In this document: one piece after another, positions 17,039 through 24,226 of the stretch | Numbering within the stretch: the first letter of the stretch is position 1 | Layout: each line of letters begins with the position of its first letter | Source: JBLIOB01 sp047639575 | Lineage (GTDB): Bacteria > Bacteroidota > Bacteroidia > Flavobacteriales_D > Parvicellaceae | Direction of reading: 5' to 3' | DNA length: 26,914 bases | Assembly (NCBI GenBank): GCA_047639575.1 | Contig: JBLIOB010000020.1 | Location: forward strand, 1-26,914 | Program-made: the position numbers and the translations under genes | Notes under the pieces: generated by a model | What the model was told of the DNA's origin: nothing | The model's input: only the letters and a program-made list of their open reading frames with translations | Database searches by the model: none

Positions 17039-17794
17039 ATGAGACTTTTTACTTTAATAATTATATCAATGCTCACCTTACAGACTTTCGCAGGTGAGTC
17101 AATTCTAAGAGTTAATTTAGAACATGGGCATTCACAAGAATACAAAGTAGTAATTGGCCAAAAAACAGTGAAAACCGCTGCCAACTTTGCTGAAATATTC
17201 GATTTATATGCAGGTAGACATGTGCTTAAAGTTTACTCTAAGAGAGAGAACCCGATAGGTACATCTGAATATGCACGATACAAGAGAATTCACTACGGAT
17301 TTATTGATATTCCAGTTGATTCTAAGGTTTTTGCTAGCTATGAACATGATCACGGAGTAAAAGTAAACCGTGTGGAAAGTTTGGATGTAGCAAATAATGA
17401 TTGTGACCAGGATGATCATAATGATCAGTGGAACAATGATGAATCGTTAGGAGATGTTGTGAATAATGGTGGAGTTATTACCAATGGAGGTGGATCCTAT
17501 TATCATGCAATTTCAGAACAGGAATTTGCCAATATTCTGGCACAGCTTAAGCGAGAATCTTATGATGGCTCAAGGGTGGCGCTAATGAAAAGAACGTTTC
17601 CTCGAAAAAGACTAAGAACAGAGCAGCTGATGATGTTACTCTCTACGTTCACTTTTGGTTCTTATAAAATGGAAATGGCGAAGTTGGTAAGGTTTTTAGT
17701 TACTGATCAAGCAGAATTCTGGAGGCTCGAAGACGTATTTGTTTATGATAGTTATAAAAGACAAATAAGGGAAATGACTGGTAGAACGGTCTAG
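17039..17794 (+). CDS. Secreted DUF4476 domain protein
   Basis: 251 residues. A signal peptide (MRLFTLIIISMLTLQTFAG) is followed by a beta-rich N-terminal half (ILRVNLEHGHSQEYKVVIG, YAGRHVLKVYSK). A polar linker rich in Asp, Asn and His follows (about 120-150, DCDQDDHNDQWNNDE). The C-terminal helical DUF4476 domain (about 158-251) runs from ISEQEFANILAQLKRESYD through LLSTFTFGSYKMEMAKL to VFVYDSYKRQIREM. The domain is common in Bacteroidota but has no assigned function. The gene stands alone, with a structured leader carrying a Shine-Dalgarno-like site and a strong terminator behind it. Confidence 0.85.
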   Translation: MRLFTLIIISMLTLQTFAGESILRVNLEHGHSQEYKVVIGQKTVKTAANFAEIFDLYAGRHVLKVYSKRENPIGTSEYARYKRIHYGFIDIPVDSKVFASYEHDHGVKVNRVESLDVANNDCDQDDHNDQWNNDESLGDVVNNGGVITNGGGSYYHAISEQEFANILAQLKRESYDGSRVALMKRTFPRKRLRTEQLMMLLSTFTFGSYKMEMAKLVRFLVTDQAEFWRLEDVFVYDSYKRQIREMTGRTV

Positions 17795-17807
17795 TAATAG
17801 AATCTTG

Positions 17808-17843
17808 AAAATGCCCAGTTAACTTTAGTTGACTGGGCATTTT
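17808..17843. terminator. Bidirectional terminator between the DUF4476 gene and the SDR gene
   Basis: Arms AAAATGCCCAGTTAAC and GTTGACTGGGCATTTT pair over 16 bases with one wobble and a TTTA loop. A/T runs on both sides fit termination of the two convergent genes. Confidence 0.9.
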
Positions 17844-17855
17844 ATTGCCGTAAAC

Positions 17856-18650
17856 CTAGGTTGGTTTTTGCTTCTTAATCATTTTGTGAAATGCGTTAGG
17901 AGCAAGGCGCTTTAAAGTAACTGCCTTTGTTTCTTTTCCCCCAGGAAACACTTCCAACTTGTCTTTAAGCATGGCCGCAACAATCTTTTCTGCACAGGTT
18001 TCGGGAGTAATTCCTTCTGCTTGATTTTGATCGTGTTCTCCATGTGAAGTTCCATCAGATTTAAGTGCGTTTTGAGACATTTGTGTATCCACAAACCCTG
18101 GATAAACTAGTAACACCTTAATGTTGTTTTTTTCTTCTTCTAAACGAAGAGATTCAAAGAAACCTTGCAACGCGTGCTTACTCGCAGCGTAGGCAGATCT
18201 TTGAAAAAATCCAAACTTACCAGAAAGACTGCTTATAGTAATGATGTAAGATTCTTCTTGCGTTTGCATAAAAGGCAAGACCGCTTTGGTCAATCCGACA
18301 TGGCCGAAATAGTTAACCTCCATTATCGCCCGATCGATATTCATTGGAGTTTCTGCAGCCAGAGATCGTTGACTGATTCCGCCATTGTTAATTAGAATAT
18401 CAATGTCCTCATATCGATCAATCACCAGTTTAGTAGCCGGTACAAATTCTTCAGGCTTTGTTAAGTCCAGTGGGAGCACGAAAGATTTTTCTGGATGAGG
18501 TAGTCCACGTTGAACCTTCTCTAATTCATTCTTTTTTCTGCTAGAAAGAATTACCGTTGCGCCTAGGCTATTGTATTTGTTGGCAACTGCTTTACCAATC
18601 CCTGAAGAGGCACCAGTTATCCAAACGATTTTATTTTGAAGATCATTCAT
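17856..18650 (-). CDS. Short-chain dehydrogenase/reductase (SDR) family oxidoreductase
   Basis: A classical NAD(P)-dependent SDR of about 264 residues. It has the cofactor motif TGASSGIGKA, the ILINNGG strand (NNAG variant with Gly), the catalytic Ser in ISSLSGKFG, and Tyr/Lys in SAYAASKHALQGF. An Arg at the end of strand 2 (LSSRKK) suggests NADPH. The C-terminus is basic (MIKKQKPT). ATG 18650 (MNDLQNKIVWITG) fits the family start better than ATG 18665. Its start overlaps the 3' end of proC by 8 bases, so the two are probably co-translated. The substrate is unknown; the layout resembles DHRS7-like SDRs. Confidence 0.88.
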   Translation of the reverse strand: MNDLQNKIVWITGASSGIGKAVANKYNSLGATVILSSRKKNELEKVQRGLPHPEKSFVLPLDLTKPEEFVPATKLVIDRYEDIDILINNGGISQRSLAAETPMNIDRAIMEVNYFGHVGLTKAVLPFMQTQEESYIITISSLSGKFGFFQRSAYAASKHALQGFFESLRLEEEKNNIKVLLVYPGFVDTQMSQNALKSDGTSHGEHDQNQAEGITPETCAEKIVAAMLKDKLEVFPGGKETKAVTLKRLAPNAFHKMIKKQKPT

Positions 18651-19449
18651 TTGTATATAGTCCACCAGCTTTTTTTGCTGAAGTTGTAATTCCTTTGATG
18701 AAAGCCGAACTAAACCCGTGATGTTCCATTTGGTTCAGCCCTGCAATAGTACAACCTTTTGGAGAGGTTACTCGATCGATCTCGTCTTCAGGATGGGTGT
18801 TGTGTTCCAATAATAAAGCGGCAGCACCTTTGGCGGTTTGGGCAGCCATTCTTAAAGCGTCCGAGGCATGGAATTCAATTTCTGTTCCTCCCTGAGATGC
18901 AGCTCTTATTGATCTTAAGAAAAATGCAATTCCACATGCACATAAGGCTGTTGCGGAAGTCATTTGATCTTCATTAATAACCATGGTTATTCCAACGGTT
19001 TCAAATATTGCGATGACCTCTTCCATTCTGCCAGAAGAATTTGCGCTTGAGGCTATACAGGTCATTGATTCGCGAATAGAAATTGCTGTATTAGGCATAG
19101 CTCTTACTACCTGCATGTTATCTCCAAGGCTTGCTTTGATGACTTCGGTAGACACTCCAGAAACAACGGAAATAATTAAATGCTTTTCTGTAATATGATC
19201 TTTTACGTCAGCTAGTACTTCGTCCAATTGCTGAGGAAGAATAGCTAGTACAATAATTTTAGTGTCTTCAACAGCAACCTTGTTATCTGAAGAAACTCTA
19301 TAACCGTCAAAAGCCATTTCGTCCAACTTCCCTGTTCTCCTTCTAGTGATCGCTATTTCTGATGTTTTGTAATCGCCAGATTTCACTAAACCCTTGGCTA
19401 AGGCAACTCCAATATTACCACCTCCAATTATTGCAATTTTTGTACTCAT
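18643..19449 (-). CDS. proC: Pyrroline-5-carboxylate reductase
   Basis: Catalyses the last step of proline synthesis, reducing pyrroline-5-carboxylate with NAD(P)H. From ATG 19449 the product has 268 residues and begins with the Rossmann motif IAIIGGGNIGVALAKGL. The P5CR signature helices are intact at the C-terminus (SDALRMAAQTAKGAAALL, RVTSPKGCTIAGLNQM). The frame is open further upstream, but that extension would run into the upstream lipoprotein gene and does not resemble the family. A TACCTTCG element just before the ATG could be the promoter. The SDR gene follows with overlap. Confidence 0.93.
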   Translation of the reverse strand: MSTKIAIIGGGNIGVALAKGLVKSGDYKTSEIAITRRRTGKLDEMAFDGYRVSSDNKVAVEDTKIIVLAILPQQLDEVLADVKDHITEKHLIISVVSGVSTEVIKASLGDNMQVVRAMPNTAISIRESMTCIASSANSSGRMEEVIAIFETVGITMVINEDQMTSATALCACGIAFFLRSIRAASQGGTEIEFHASDALRMAAQTAKGAAALLLEHNTHPEDEIDRVTSPKGCTIAGLNQMEHHGFSSAFIKGITTSAKKAGGLYTNE

Positions 19450-19453
19450 GCTG

Positions 19454-19461
19454 CGAAGGTA
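19454..19461 (-). promoter_or_regulatory. Possible -7 element directly before proC
   Basis: On the reverse strand TACCTTCG matches TAnnTTTG except for one base and ends 4 bases before the proC ATG. If it is used, the mRNA would be leaderless or nearly so. No TTG -33 element is seen. Confidence 0.3.
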
Positions 19462-19523
19462 GGTCAGATTGTTTGATGAGCATTCATGAAGGATTGAATT
19501 TTGTCCTAATTGCCATAGACCGC

Positions 19524-19934
19524 TTAAACTATTAGGGCAATTGCGATAATTAAATTTAATAACCAAACAAGGCTACCTACAACGACTATAGGAATTAACG
19601 CGAGATTTCCCCAACTAAAAACGATAGCCGCGATAAATAACCCCAACGTGACAAGGGAAATGGCGATCCAAGTCCAAAATAGTGCCCGCATATCATCAGC
19701 GAAATTTTTTCTTTTCTTGATCGCTAGATTTTCTTCGGCTTTGAACTGATTCTCACTAAATGATGACTCGCTTTCGGCCCTTTTTTCGAAAGCTGATTGA
19801 TCACCCGATCTTTTGGAAATTGATCTTCCGTGATGGTTGGTATATATTGATTTTCCGGGGTTAGAAACATGTACTGATGCACATGAAGAAAAAAGCAATA
19901 AACCGATTAATGAAATCCAAATTGATACTTTCAC
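19524..19934 (-). CDS. Small lipoprotein with two C-terminal membrane segments
   Basis: 136 residues: a lipoprotein signal peptide with lipobox FSSC (Cys 18), a polar Ser/Lys/Glu-rich middle (about 22-80), and two hydrophobic helices (about 86-107 and 112-136, ending IIAIALIV). A lipid-anchored protein with two further transmembrane helices is common among unannotated Bacteroidota proteins; no function is known. The 156 bases upstream (19935-20090) hold no gene that I can see. Confidence 0.65.
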   Translation of the reverse strand: MKVSIWISLIGLLLFSSCASVHVSNPGKSIYTNHHGRSISKRSGDQSAFEKRAESESSFSENQFKAEENLAIKKRKNFADDMRALFWTWIAISLVTLGLFIAAIVFSWGNLALIPIVVVGSLVWLLNLIIAIALIV

Positions 19935-20090
19935 AAGCGAATGATACGATAATAAGAAAGTAAAGTTTACATTTTTTTTAATGTTTACGTAGTTTAAACA
20001 AATGTTAAAATTGGCTCTAAGTCTTTGATCGCAGTATAATTTTGAATTAATAATACGTACAATTTGTATTGTCGCTATTTCTATACAGAT

Positions 20091-20549
20091 TCATCGCAGC
20101 TTAATTCTAGTGGTAAAAATTCCTTCCATTTGTAAGGCTTTACCCTCAAACTCTAAATCCGGTTCTTTAATCGTTTGTGTCGAAATATTTTTAAATCCAC
20201 TATTATGTAATAGATTTTCAACGTCCTGATTTTCGTATTTCTCAAATCTATATTTTGCAATTTCTAATTGATCTATCCAACTTTTAGAGCGGTAAGCAAT
20301 TAGCAGTTTGCCCTTCGGCTTTAGAACTCTTAGTAACTCCCTGATATTACTTATTGGATGAGGCCAGAAATAGAGGGTGTTTGTGGTTGTAATGCTATCA
20401 AAACTATTGTCTTTAAAGGGCAGTTTTTCAATTGAAGCTTCTCTAAAAATGACACTTTCTGTAGCTATCATTGCTTTGTTAATCAGATTAGCTTCTTTAC
20501 CCATAGTAGGCGAGAAATCAACACCCGTGTATTTCAAGTTACGAGCCAT
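20091..20549 (-). CDS. Class I SAM-dependent methyltransferase, 5' end lost to a frameshift
   Basis: The 152-residue ORF contains the middle and end of a class I methyltransferase: YTGVDFSPTM (acidic residue that binds the SAM ribose), IEKLPFKDNSFDSITTTNTLYFW (motifs II-III), and LRVLKPKGKLLIAYR. Motif I, the glycine-rich SAM loop, is missing from this ORF. It is found just upstream in another frame (20550-20622), beyond a run of eight T. The annotated ATG is therefore probably not the original start. As it stands the protein should not bind SAM. Sequencing error, slippage or true decay are all possible. Confidence 0.7.
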   Translation of the reverse strand: MARNLKYTGVDFSPTMGKEANLINKAMIATESVIFREASIEKLPFKDNSFDSITTTNTLYFWPHPISNIRELLRVLKPKGKLLIAYRSKSWIDQLEIAKYRFEKYENQDVENLLHNSGFKNISTQTIKEPDLEFEGKALQMEGIFTTRIKLR

Positions 20550-20622
20550 GGTAATTAGACAACTTACAAAAAAAACTATTGCCCATTCCTAGCTCCAAAA
20601 TATGATTTCCATTTTGAGGATT
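20550..20622 (-). pseudogene. Displaced N-terminal motif I of the methyltransferase
   Basis: In the frame offset by one base, this stretch reads NPQNGNHILELGMGNSFF, the classic motif I of class I methyltransferases. Removing one T from the T8 run at 20568-20575 joins it in frame as ...GNSFFVSCLITMARNLKYTGVDFS, which reads as one continuous domain. A stop (TAA) directly precedes NPQ. A second one-base change in the AAAA run (20621-20624) would link it to ATG 20638 (MMGKL), but family members normally have several dozen more residues there. Confidence 0.7.
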
Positions 20623-20707
20623 TTAGTTTTCCCATCATGGATTTTAAAAAGATACAGTTATAGTCGTGTTTGCCAACGGTCCCTATAAAATGTGTTTTAA
20701 TGCATTT

Positions 20708-21436
20708 TCACAAAGTGTTATTGGTTTTTTTTATTTTTTTTAATCCAATCCATTCATGTTCGATATCTTTCATCAATAAAGCGTTGTCAAACTTTACTGA
20801 CCCTTTTGGAAACACCTTTTCGTTCTCGAAAAAGCTTGATTGAACATTCTTTACTTCTAATAGAGACACTTTCCAATTGTATGTTTTGAGTTCTAAACCA
20901 TCAAATTCATTCTTGTCAGGGGAGTAACCAACCGAACCATTTTCGAAAAACTCCGAAACACTAGCCATACTTTTAAAGACACTTTCTTCATTCCACTGAT
21001 CGGTCTCTTTTGCTTCAATCGACAAAGTGGTTTCGTCATCACTAATAAAAGAGACTTTGTAGTTTCCTTCAGCTTCTTCAACTGAAAATTCAGCAAAATT
21101 ATGAATACCTGGAAATATTGTTCCTCCTGCAATTGAGTTCAATTTAGAAGATGTATCTCTTCGTGGAATATAAACACCTTCTTTTATTTCACCGTTTTCA
21201 AGCCATTCAACAGCAATTCTATGGGCTCCGTTTTCGGATGAAATTCCAATTTGTTTAGGAAGTCCTTTAGGCCTAATTTCTTTCAGTCTGATTAAGCAAA
21301 TACCTGCAATACCCTTTCCATTAAACAACTTTGGTTTGAATGGCTCAGGCAAATAATTTTCCAAAACATGCTGGTCCACCTGATAATTGATGAGGATTCT
21401 CCTGTCTATTATTCCCTTTAACTTAGGTATTTTCAT
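20708..21436 (-). CDS. DUF2071 family protein
   Basis: 242 residues that I recognise as DUF2071 (an acetoacetate decarboxylase-like fold): RRILINYQVDQHVLENYLPEPFKPKL near the start, then GIAGICLIRLKEIRPKGLP, YIPRRDTSSKLNSIAGGTIFPG and the C-terminal DNALLMKDIEHEWI. No signal peptide. Its enzymatic role is not established. It lies between the broken methyltransferase and the DinB gene in a row of reverse-strand single genes. Confidence 0.82.
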   Translation of the reverse strand: MKIPKLKGIIDRRILINYQVDQHVLENYLPEPFKPKLFNGKGIAGICLIRLKEIRPKGLPKQIGISSENGAHRIAVEWLENGEIKEGVYIPRRDTSSKLNSIAGGTIFPGIHNFAEFSVEEAEGNYKVSFISDDETTLSIEAKETDQWNEESVFKSMASVSEFFENGSVGYSPDKNEFDGLELKTYNWKVSLLEVKNVQSSFFENEKVFPKGSVKFDNALLMKDIEHEWIGLKKIKKTNNTL

Positions 21437-21493
21437 TCTTAGATAATTGCAACTAGGTTGTTAGCAATCGGACTTCGTATAAACGTATTATTT

Positions 21494-22015
21494 TTAATTG
21501 TCTAATGGTAAATATCTTTCCTGAATTATTTTAAAATGATGTATTTGATGTGAAGAAATAGTAAGCCCAATTGCAAAAAGAGGCATTTCGTATTCGATAA
21601 AATTACAGTTTGTTTCAAGTATTTTTTTATTAAAAGATTCAAACATTATTATGGTTGATTGGCGCACAATTCGAAGTTCACTTACCAGCTGTTCAATTGA
21701 CAGTTCGTCTGCATTCGAATATTTACCCATAATTTCTTGGTCATGTTCTTCTGGAACTGTTCCTTCTCCACGAGCAAAAATGATTGCTCTAAAACACCAA
21801 ATTCTTTCCCAATCTATGAGATGCTGCAAAATTTTATGAATGGTCCATTTATGTTTTTCATAGGTTTTCAATCCAATTCTATTTAATTGAGCGATATCAA
21901 TGGCATCGATTCTGTTCAAACTTAATTTAAGAGCCTCTAGGAGTTCTACACCTTCATTTAGCTCATAAACAAATTCTAAAAATTCTGGATTTTTTTTAGT
22001 CTCTGATTTTTGCAT
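21494..22015 (-). CDS. DinB-fold protein
   Basis: 173 residues with the four-helix DinB/YfiT fold. The three metal-binding His residues are recognisable: H65 in LQHLIDWERIW, and H156 with H160 in SSHQIHHFKIIQERY. DinB-type proteins bind a divalent metal; some are thiol S-transferases, most are uncharacterised. It is a stand-alone gene with 51-57 base spacers on either side that contain GTTAGCAA-type repeats. Confidence 0.82.
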   Translation of the reverse strand: MQKSETKKNPEFLEFVYELNEGVELLEALKLSLNRIDAIDIAQLNRIGLKTYEKHKWTIHKILQHLIDWERIWCFRAIIFARGEGTVPEEHDQEIMGKYSNADELSIEQLVSELRIVRQSTIIMFESFNKKILETNCNFIEYEMPLFAIGLTISSHQIHHFKIIQERYLPLDN

Positions 22016-22066
22016 TAGTCATGCTTTTTTTTGTTTAGTTGCTAACGTTTGAGCTGTACCAATCTT

Positions 22067-22468
22067 TTACCTTTTTATCGGCCCAAATTGATTGTAGTTA
22101 CCCGAAACCGTCCAATACTCATGACATTTAGCCTGCATACTTTTTAAAAACTTAGAATTAGGCTTGGTAGTCTCTGGAGATAGACCATAGAGCTCTTCGC
22201 ATATATCATAAAGGCTTTCTAGCACATGCTTGCTGCTTGAACCACTTTTATACACCACTACTGAACTTAACGGAGGTCGACCATTTTTTACTTCAACGAT
22301 CGAAATTGCTTCGACATCCTCATTAAAACTATCTCGATCGGCAGCATCTCGAAAATCATATCCAGTATATAGCTCCGCATTCAACCTTGCGTAAGTAGTC
22401 GTTTTATTTTTAACAGCTAATTCTATAAGAATGTTCCTGATGGCTGGATCAGCGTAAATATCTTCCAT
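22067..22468 (-). CDS. Hypothetical protein, possible winged-helix type
   Basis: 133 residues, no signal peptide or membrane segment. The N-terminus (IRNILIELAVKNKTTTYARL) looks like the first helices of a winged-helix domain. The segment GRPPLSSVVVYKSGSSSKH resembles the GRP-LS-VVV-K stretch in a group of small uncharacterised bacterial proteins, but I cannot name the family. It sits upstream of the DinB gene on the same strand with its own spacer, and a large inverted repeat lies 15 bases upstream of its start. Confidence 0.6.
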   Translation of the reverse strand: MEDIYADPAIRNILIELAVKNKTTTYARLNAELYTGYDFRDAADRDSFNEDVEAISIVEVKNGRPPLSSVVVYKSGSSSKHVLESLYDICEELYGLSPETTKPNSKFLKSMQAKCHEYWTVSGNYNQFGPIKR

Positions 22469-22482
22469 AATGCAAGGTTGGT

Positions 22483-22530
22483 GCTAAAGTACGGAGAAAC
22501 GGTTTAGTAAGTTAGGCTCTGTACTATAGC
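22483..22530. repeat. 14-base imperfect inverted repeat in the spacer upstream of the 133-residue gene
   Basis: GCTAAAGTACGGAG (22483-22496) pairs with CTCTGTACTATAGC (22517-22530) with two mismatches around a 20-base loop. There is no T run, so it is unlikely to be a terminator. It could be an operator, a leader hairpin for the 22067-22468 gene, or a recombination site. The TAGC-type ends and GTTAGGC in the loop are noted but prove nothing. Confidence 0.5.
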
Positions 22531-22552
22531 TGTTGTGTGTCCTTTCGTGTTT

Positions 22553-22834
22553 TTAATTTTGTAACAGATTGAATATTAATCCCGATGGCTTTTCACATTC
22601 CTTGTCTGTCAGATGAAGGTCAAAAGCTTCATTTAGTACTTCTTTCACTATTTTGTTGACTCTATGTTTAGGGTCATTTGATTTTTTAAAATGCAATTCA
22701 GTATTGATATGAAAAAGAATATCCGTTGATTCGCTATAGTATTCGTCCAAGTCAGAAAATGTGCTAGCTCTTTCCCCTAAAGGATTCCACTGAATTAAAA
22801 TCTTTTTAATTGCTTCGGTATGTTCTTCGTTCAT
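22553..22834 (-). CDS. Small hypothetical protein (DUF1871-like)
   Basis: 93 residues from ATG 22834 (MNEEHTEAIKKIL), chosen because it begins 4 bases after the stop of the preceding gene; the ATG at 22855 would overlap that gene. The pattern KKILIQWNPLGERASTFSDLDEYYSESTDIL resembles small DUF1871-type proteins (WxPLG, then DEY). No signal peptide. Together with the 89-residue gene it forms a tight pair. The function is unknown; small acidic proteins like this sometimes act as immunity proteins, but nothing here shows that. Confidence 0.55.
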   Translation of the reverse strand: MNEEHTEAIKKILIQWNPLGERASTFSDLDEYYSESTDILFHINTELHFKKSNDPKHRVNKIVKEVLNEAFDLHLTDKECEKPSGLIFNLLQN

Positions 22835-22838
22835 GTGA

Positions 22839-23108
22839 TTACCTATTTGATACAAATTGAGATCTTGCTTTTCCTGTGTTTTTTAAGCTTTTTGACCAGC
22901 AATATTCATTTAGTTCGTCCAGATCCACAATAATATCTTTGACAATAAACCCATTAGAGGATAATTCAGTTTTTAATTTTAGATATGATTTATTCCATTT
23001 GTTCAACGTGTCATGCACAGTATCTTTGTCATCAATAATTTCAAGAAATCGTTTCCAGTCTTCTTTTCGATAAAAAGCCAGATTTATATTTTTGCCGTGT
23101 ATTGTCAA
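22839..23108 (-). CDS. Small hypothetical protein, TTG start
   Basis: 89 residues beginning MTIHGKNINLAFYRKEDW from a TTG codon; no ATG lies between the upstream in-frame stop and this point. The C-terminal pattern ELNEYCWSKSLKNTGKARSQFVSNR resembles a group of ~90-residue uncharacterised proteins with a C-x(6)-N-x-GKAR-x-F end. It is first in a two-gene unit with the DUF1871-like gene. Its start is 115 bases from the decayed insertion sequence, so its original promoter region may have been altered. Confidence 0.55.
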   Translation of the reverse strand: MTIHGKNINLAFYRKEDWKRFLEIIDDKDTVHDTLNKWNKSYLKLKTELSSNGFIVKDIIVDLDELNEYCWSKSLKNTGKARSQFVSNR

Positions 23109-23223
23109 TAGTTCCTTTTTGAATGAAGCATAAAGTGAGTTCGTGTATTAACACCACCCAAGATAAGAAAATCTCGAACGAAATAAGTTGCATTTCTCAA
23201 ATGGCTTACAAACCAATTTTATT

Positions 23224-23238
23224 GGTTCTGTGGCATCT
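23224..23238 (+). repeat. Left terminal inverted repeat of the IS6-family element
   Basis: GGTTCTGTGGCATCT. It matches the inverted copy at the other end in 14 of 15 bases. Confidence 0.88.
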
Positions 23239-23275
23239 GTTCAGTCAGATATTAAAGATTCAAAACCAAAAGCTA

Positions 23276-23933
23276 CTATGCCGCCAATAAACAGAAAGAG
23301 TTGAAGGTGCCTTGATCTTTACAATCCATCTGTTTCTTTTGAATCACCCTCACCACTTCAATACCCGAAATTGTTCGTTTAGCTGATTCGAAGTCTTTGA
23401 ATCCGAGTCCAGAGCTTATCCTTCGTTTAATGAACTGGTGATCTTGTTCTAATATTCAAGTACTTTCACTGTCTTACTTCTATTGTTGAAAAGGTTCGCT
23501 TGTTGTAAACTCCAATGGCGGATGTGTTTGCCCCACTCTTGTCAATATTTATGATTTGTGAAAGACCATTTCGTTCAATTGCTTTGATCAAAAAGCTTTG
23601 AGCACTCTTTCGCTGTCTTCGTTTGGTTAGTAAAAAGTCTACTGTTTTTCATTGCTTGTCTACTACTCTGTACAAATATCTCCACTGCCCTTTTACTTTT
23701 ATATAGGTCTCATCTATGCGCTACCTTCTTCCTACAGGATGCTTAGGTTTTCTGAACTCCAGGTCAATCAGTGGACTGAACTTGAATGCCTATCGCTGGA
23801 TTGTCGCATGATCCACTTTCAACCCCCTTATAGACAACAATTTCTCAATGTCTGGATAGCTCGAACCAAATCTCAGTTTATGATAAACCGCATGCAGAAT
23901 TACAGACTTTGGAAAACAATGGCCCTTGAACAT
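23276..23933 (-). pseudogene. IS6-family transposase, inactivated
   Basis: Read on the reverse strand from ATG 23933: FKGHCFPKSVILHAVYHKLRF, IEKLLSIRGLKVDHATIQR, then a TAG (at 23790-23792) where IS6 enzymes have Trp. DDE motifs follow: WRIDETYIKVKGQWRYLYRVVD (first Asp), NIDKSGANTSAI (second Asp), and after a frameshift near 23450 LEQDHQFIKRRI (Glu), GFKDFESAKRTISGIEVVRV and QKKQM. Further stops lie at 23649-23651 and 23466-23468. At about 219 codons it is close to full length, so decay came from point changes and not deletion. Confidence 0.9.
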
Positions 23934-23986
23934 AGCTTTTAGAATTTGATGAAGGTTTAAAGTAGTGAATCAGAAATTAAGAGGGT

Positions 23987-24001
23987 AGATGCGACAGAAC
24001 C
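23987..24001 (-). repeat. Right terminal inverted repeat of the IS6-family element
   Basis: On the reverse strand GGTTCTGTCGCATCT. It lies 53 bases before the transposase start, as expected for the 5' end of an IS6 element. Confidence 0.88.
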
Positions 24002-24125
24002 GTTTCATCTCACTCATAGTACAAAACTACTGGATAATCTAACATTTCTTAAAGAAAACATATGCTGAATATCAGACAGTTAATACGTTGTTGGTACTCT
24101 ATGTCAGCTTCCCTTTCACCGGGCC

Positions 24126-24197
24126 AAGTATGCCTATAACATGGCCTATACTTCATGCCGAAAAGCTTATATTCGAGAATTCGGCACGAAAGTATAG
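24126..24197. repeat. Large hairpin with two mutually exclusive pairings upstream of the sigma gene
   Basis: CTATACTT-CA-TGCCGAA (24146-24162) pairs with TTCGGCA-CGA-AAGTATAG (24180-24197), a 15-bp stem with a small internal loop and a 17-base apex. The ATACTT of the left arm (24148-24153) can alternatively pair with AAGTAT at 24126-24131, extended by GCC/GGC. The block lies in the 269-base gene-free stretch between the insertion sequence (ends 24001) and the sigma gene; the rest of that stretch shows nothing I recognise except the sigma promoter motif. Confidence 0.6.
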
Positions 24198-24226
24198 TCT
24201 TGAACGTTGTGTTTAATTTCAAAAAG

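Larger units (their letters stand above)
23224..24001 (-). mobile_element. Decayed IS6-family insertion sequence (778 bp)
   Basis: The element is bounded by 15-base terminal inverted repeats that differ at one position and start GGTTCTGT, the IS6-family type. Its length (778 bp) is typical of the family. The interior encodes, on the reverse strand, one IS6-type transposase broken by several stops and at least one frameshift. Flanking 8-mers ATTTTATT and GTTTCATC agree at 5 of 8 positions, so no clean target duplication remains. The element is old and cannot move by itself. Confidence 0.88.

Noticed and set aside
19450..19566. N-terminal extension of proC
   Set aside because: The added 39 residues do not resemble the family and would overlap the upstream lipoprotein gene; ATG 19449 starts directly at the Rossmann fold.
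22511..22517. GTTAGGC as an integron attC core site
   Set aside because: It fits the GTTRRRY core, but no matching RYYYAAC partner at the proper distance was found and no integrase gene is present.
23652..23942. A forward 96-codon ORF
   Set aside because: It is antisense to the decayed IS6 transposase, whose reverse-strand reading has clear family motifs.
23216..24009. Target-site duplication around the IS6 element
   Set aside because: The flanking 8-mers ATTTTATT and GTTTCATC match at only 5 of 8 positions, which is not convincing in AT-rich DNA.
24178..24189. AATTCGGCACGA matches the EcoRI adapter used in old cDNA libraries
   Set aside because: It lies inside the right arm of the hairpin and is explained by pairing with the left arm; only 12 bases match and there is no vector sequence around it. 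Not taken as contamination.
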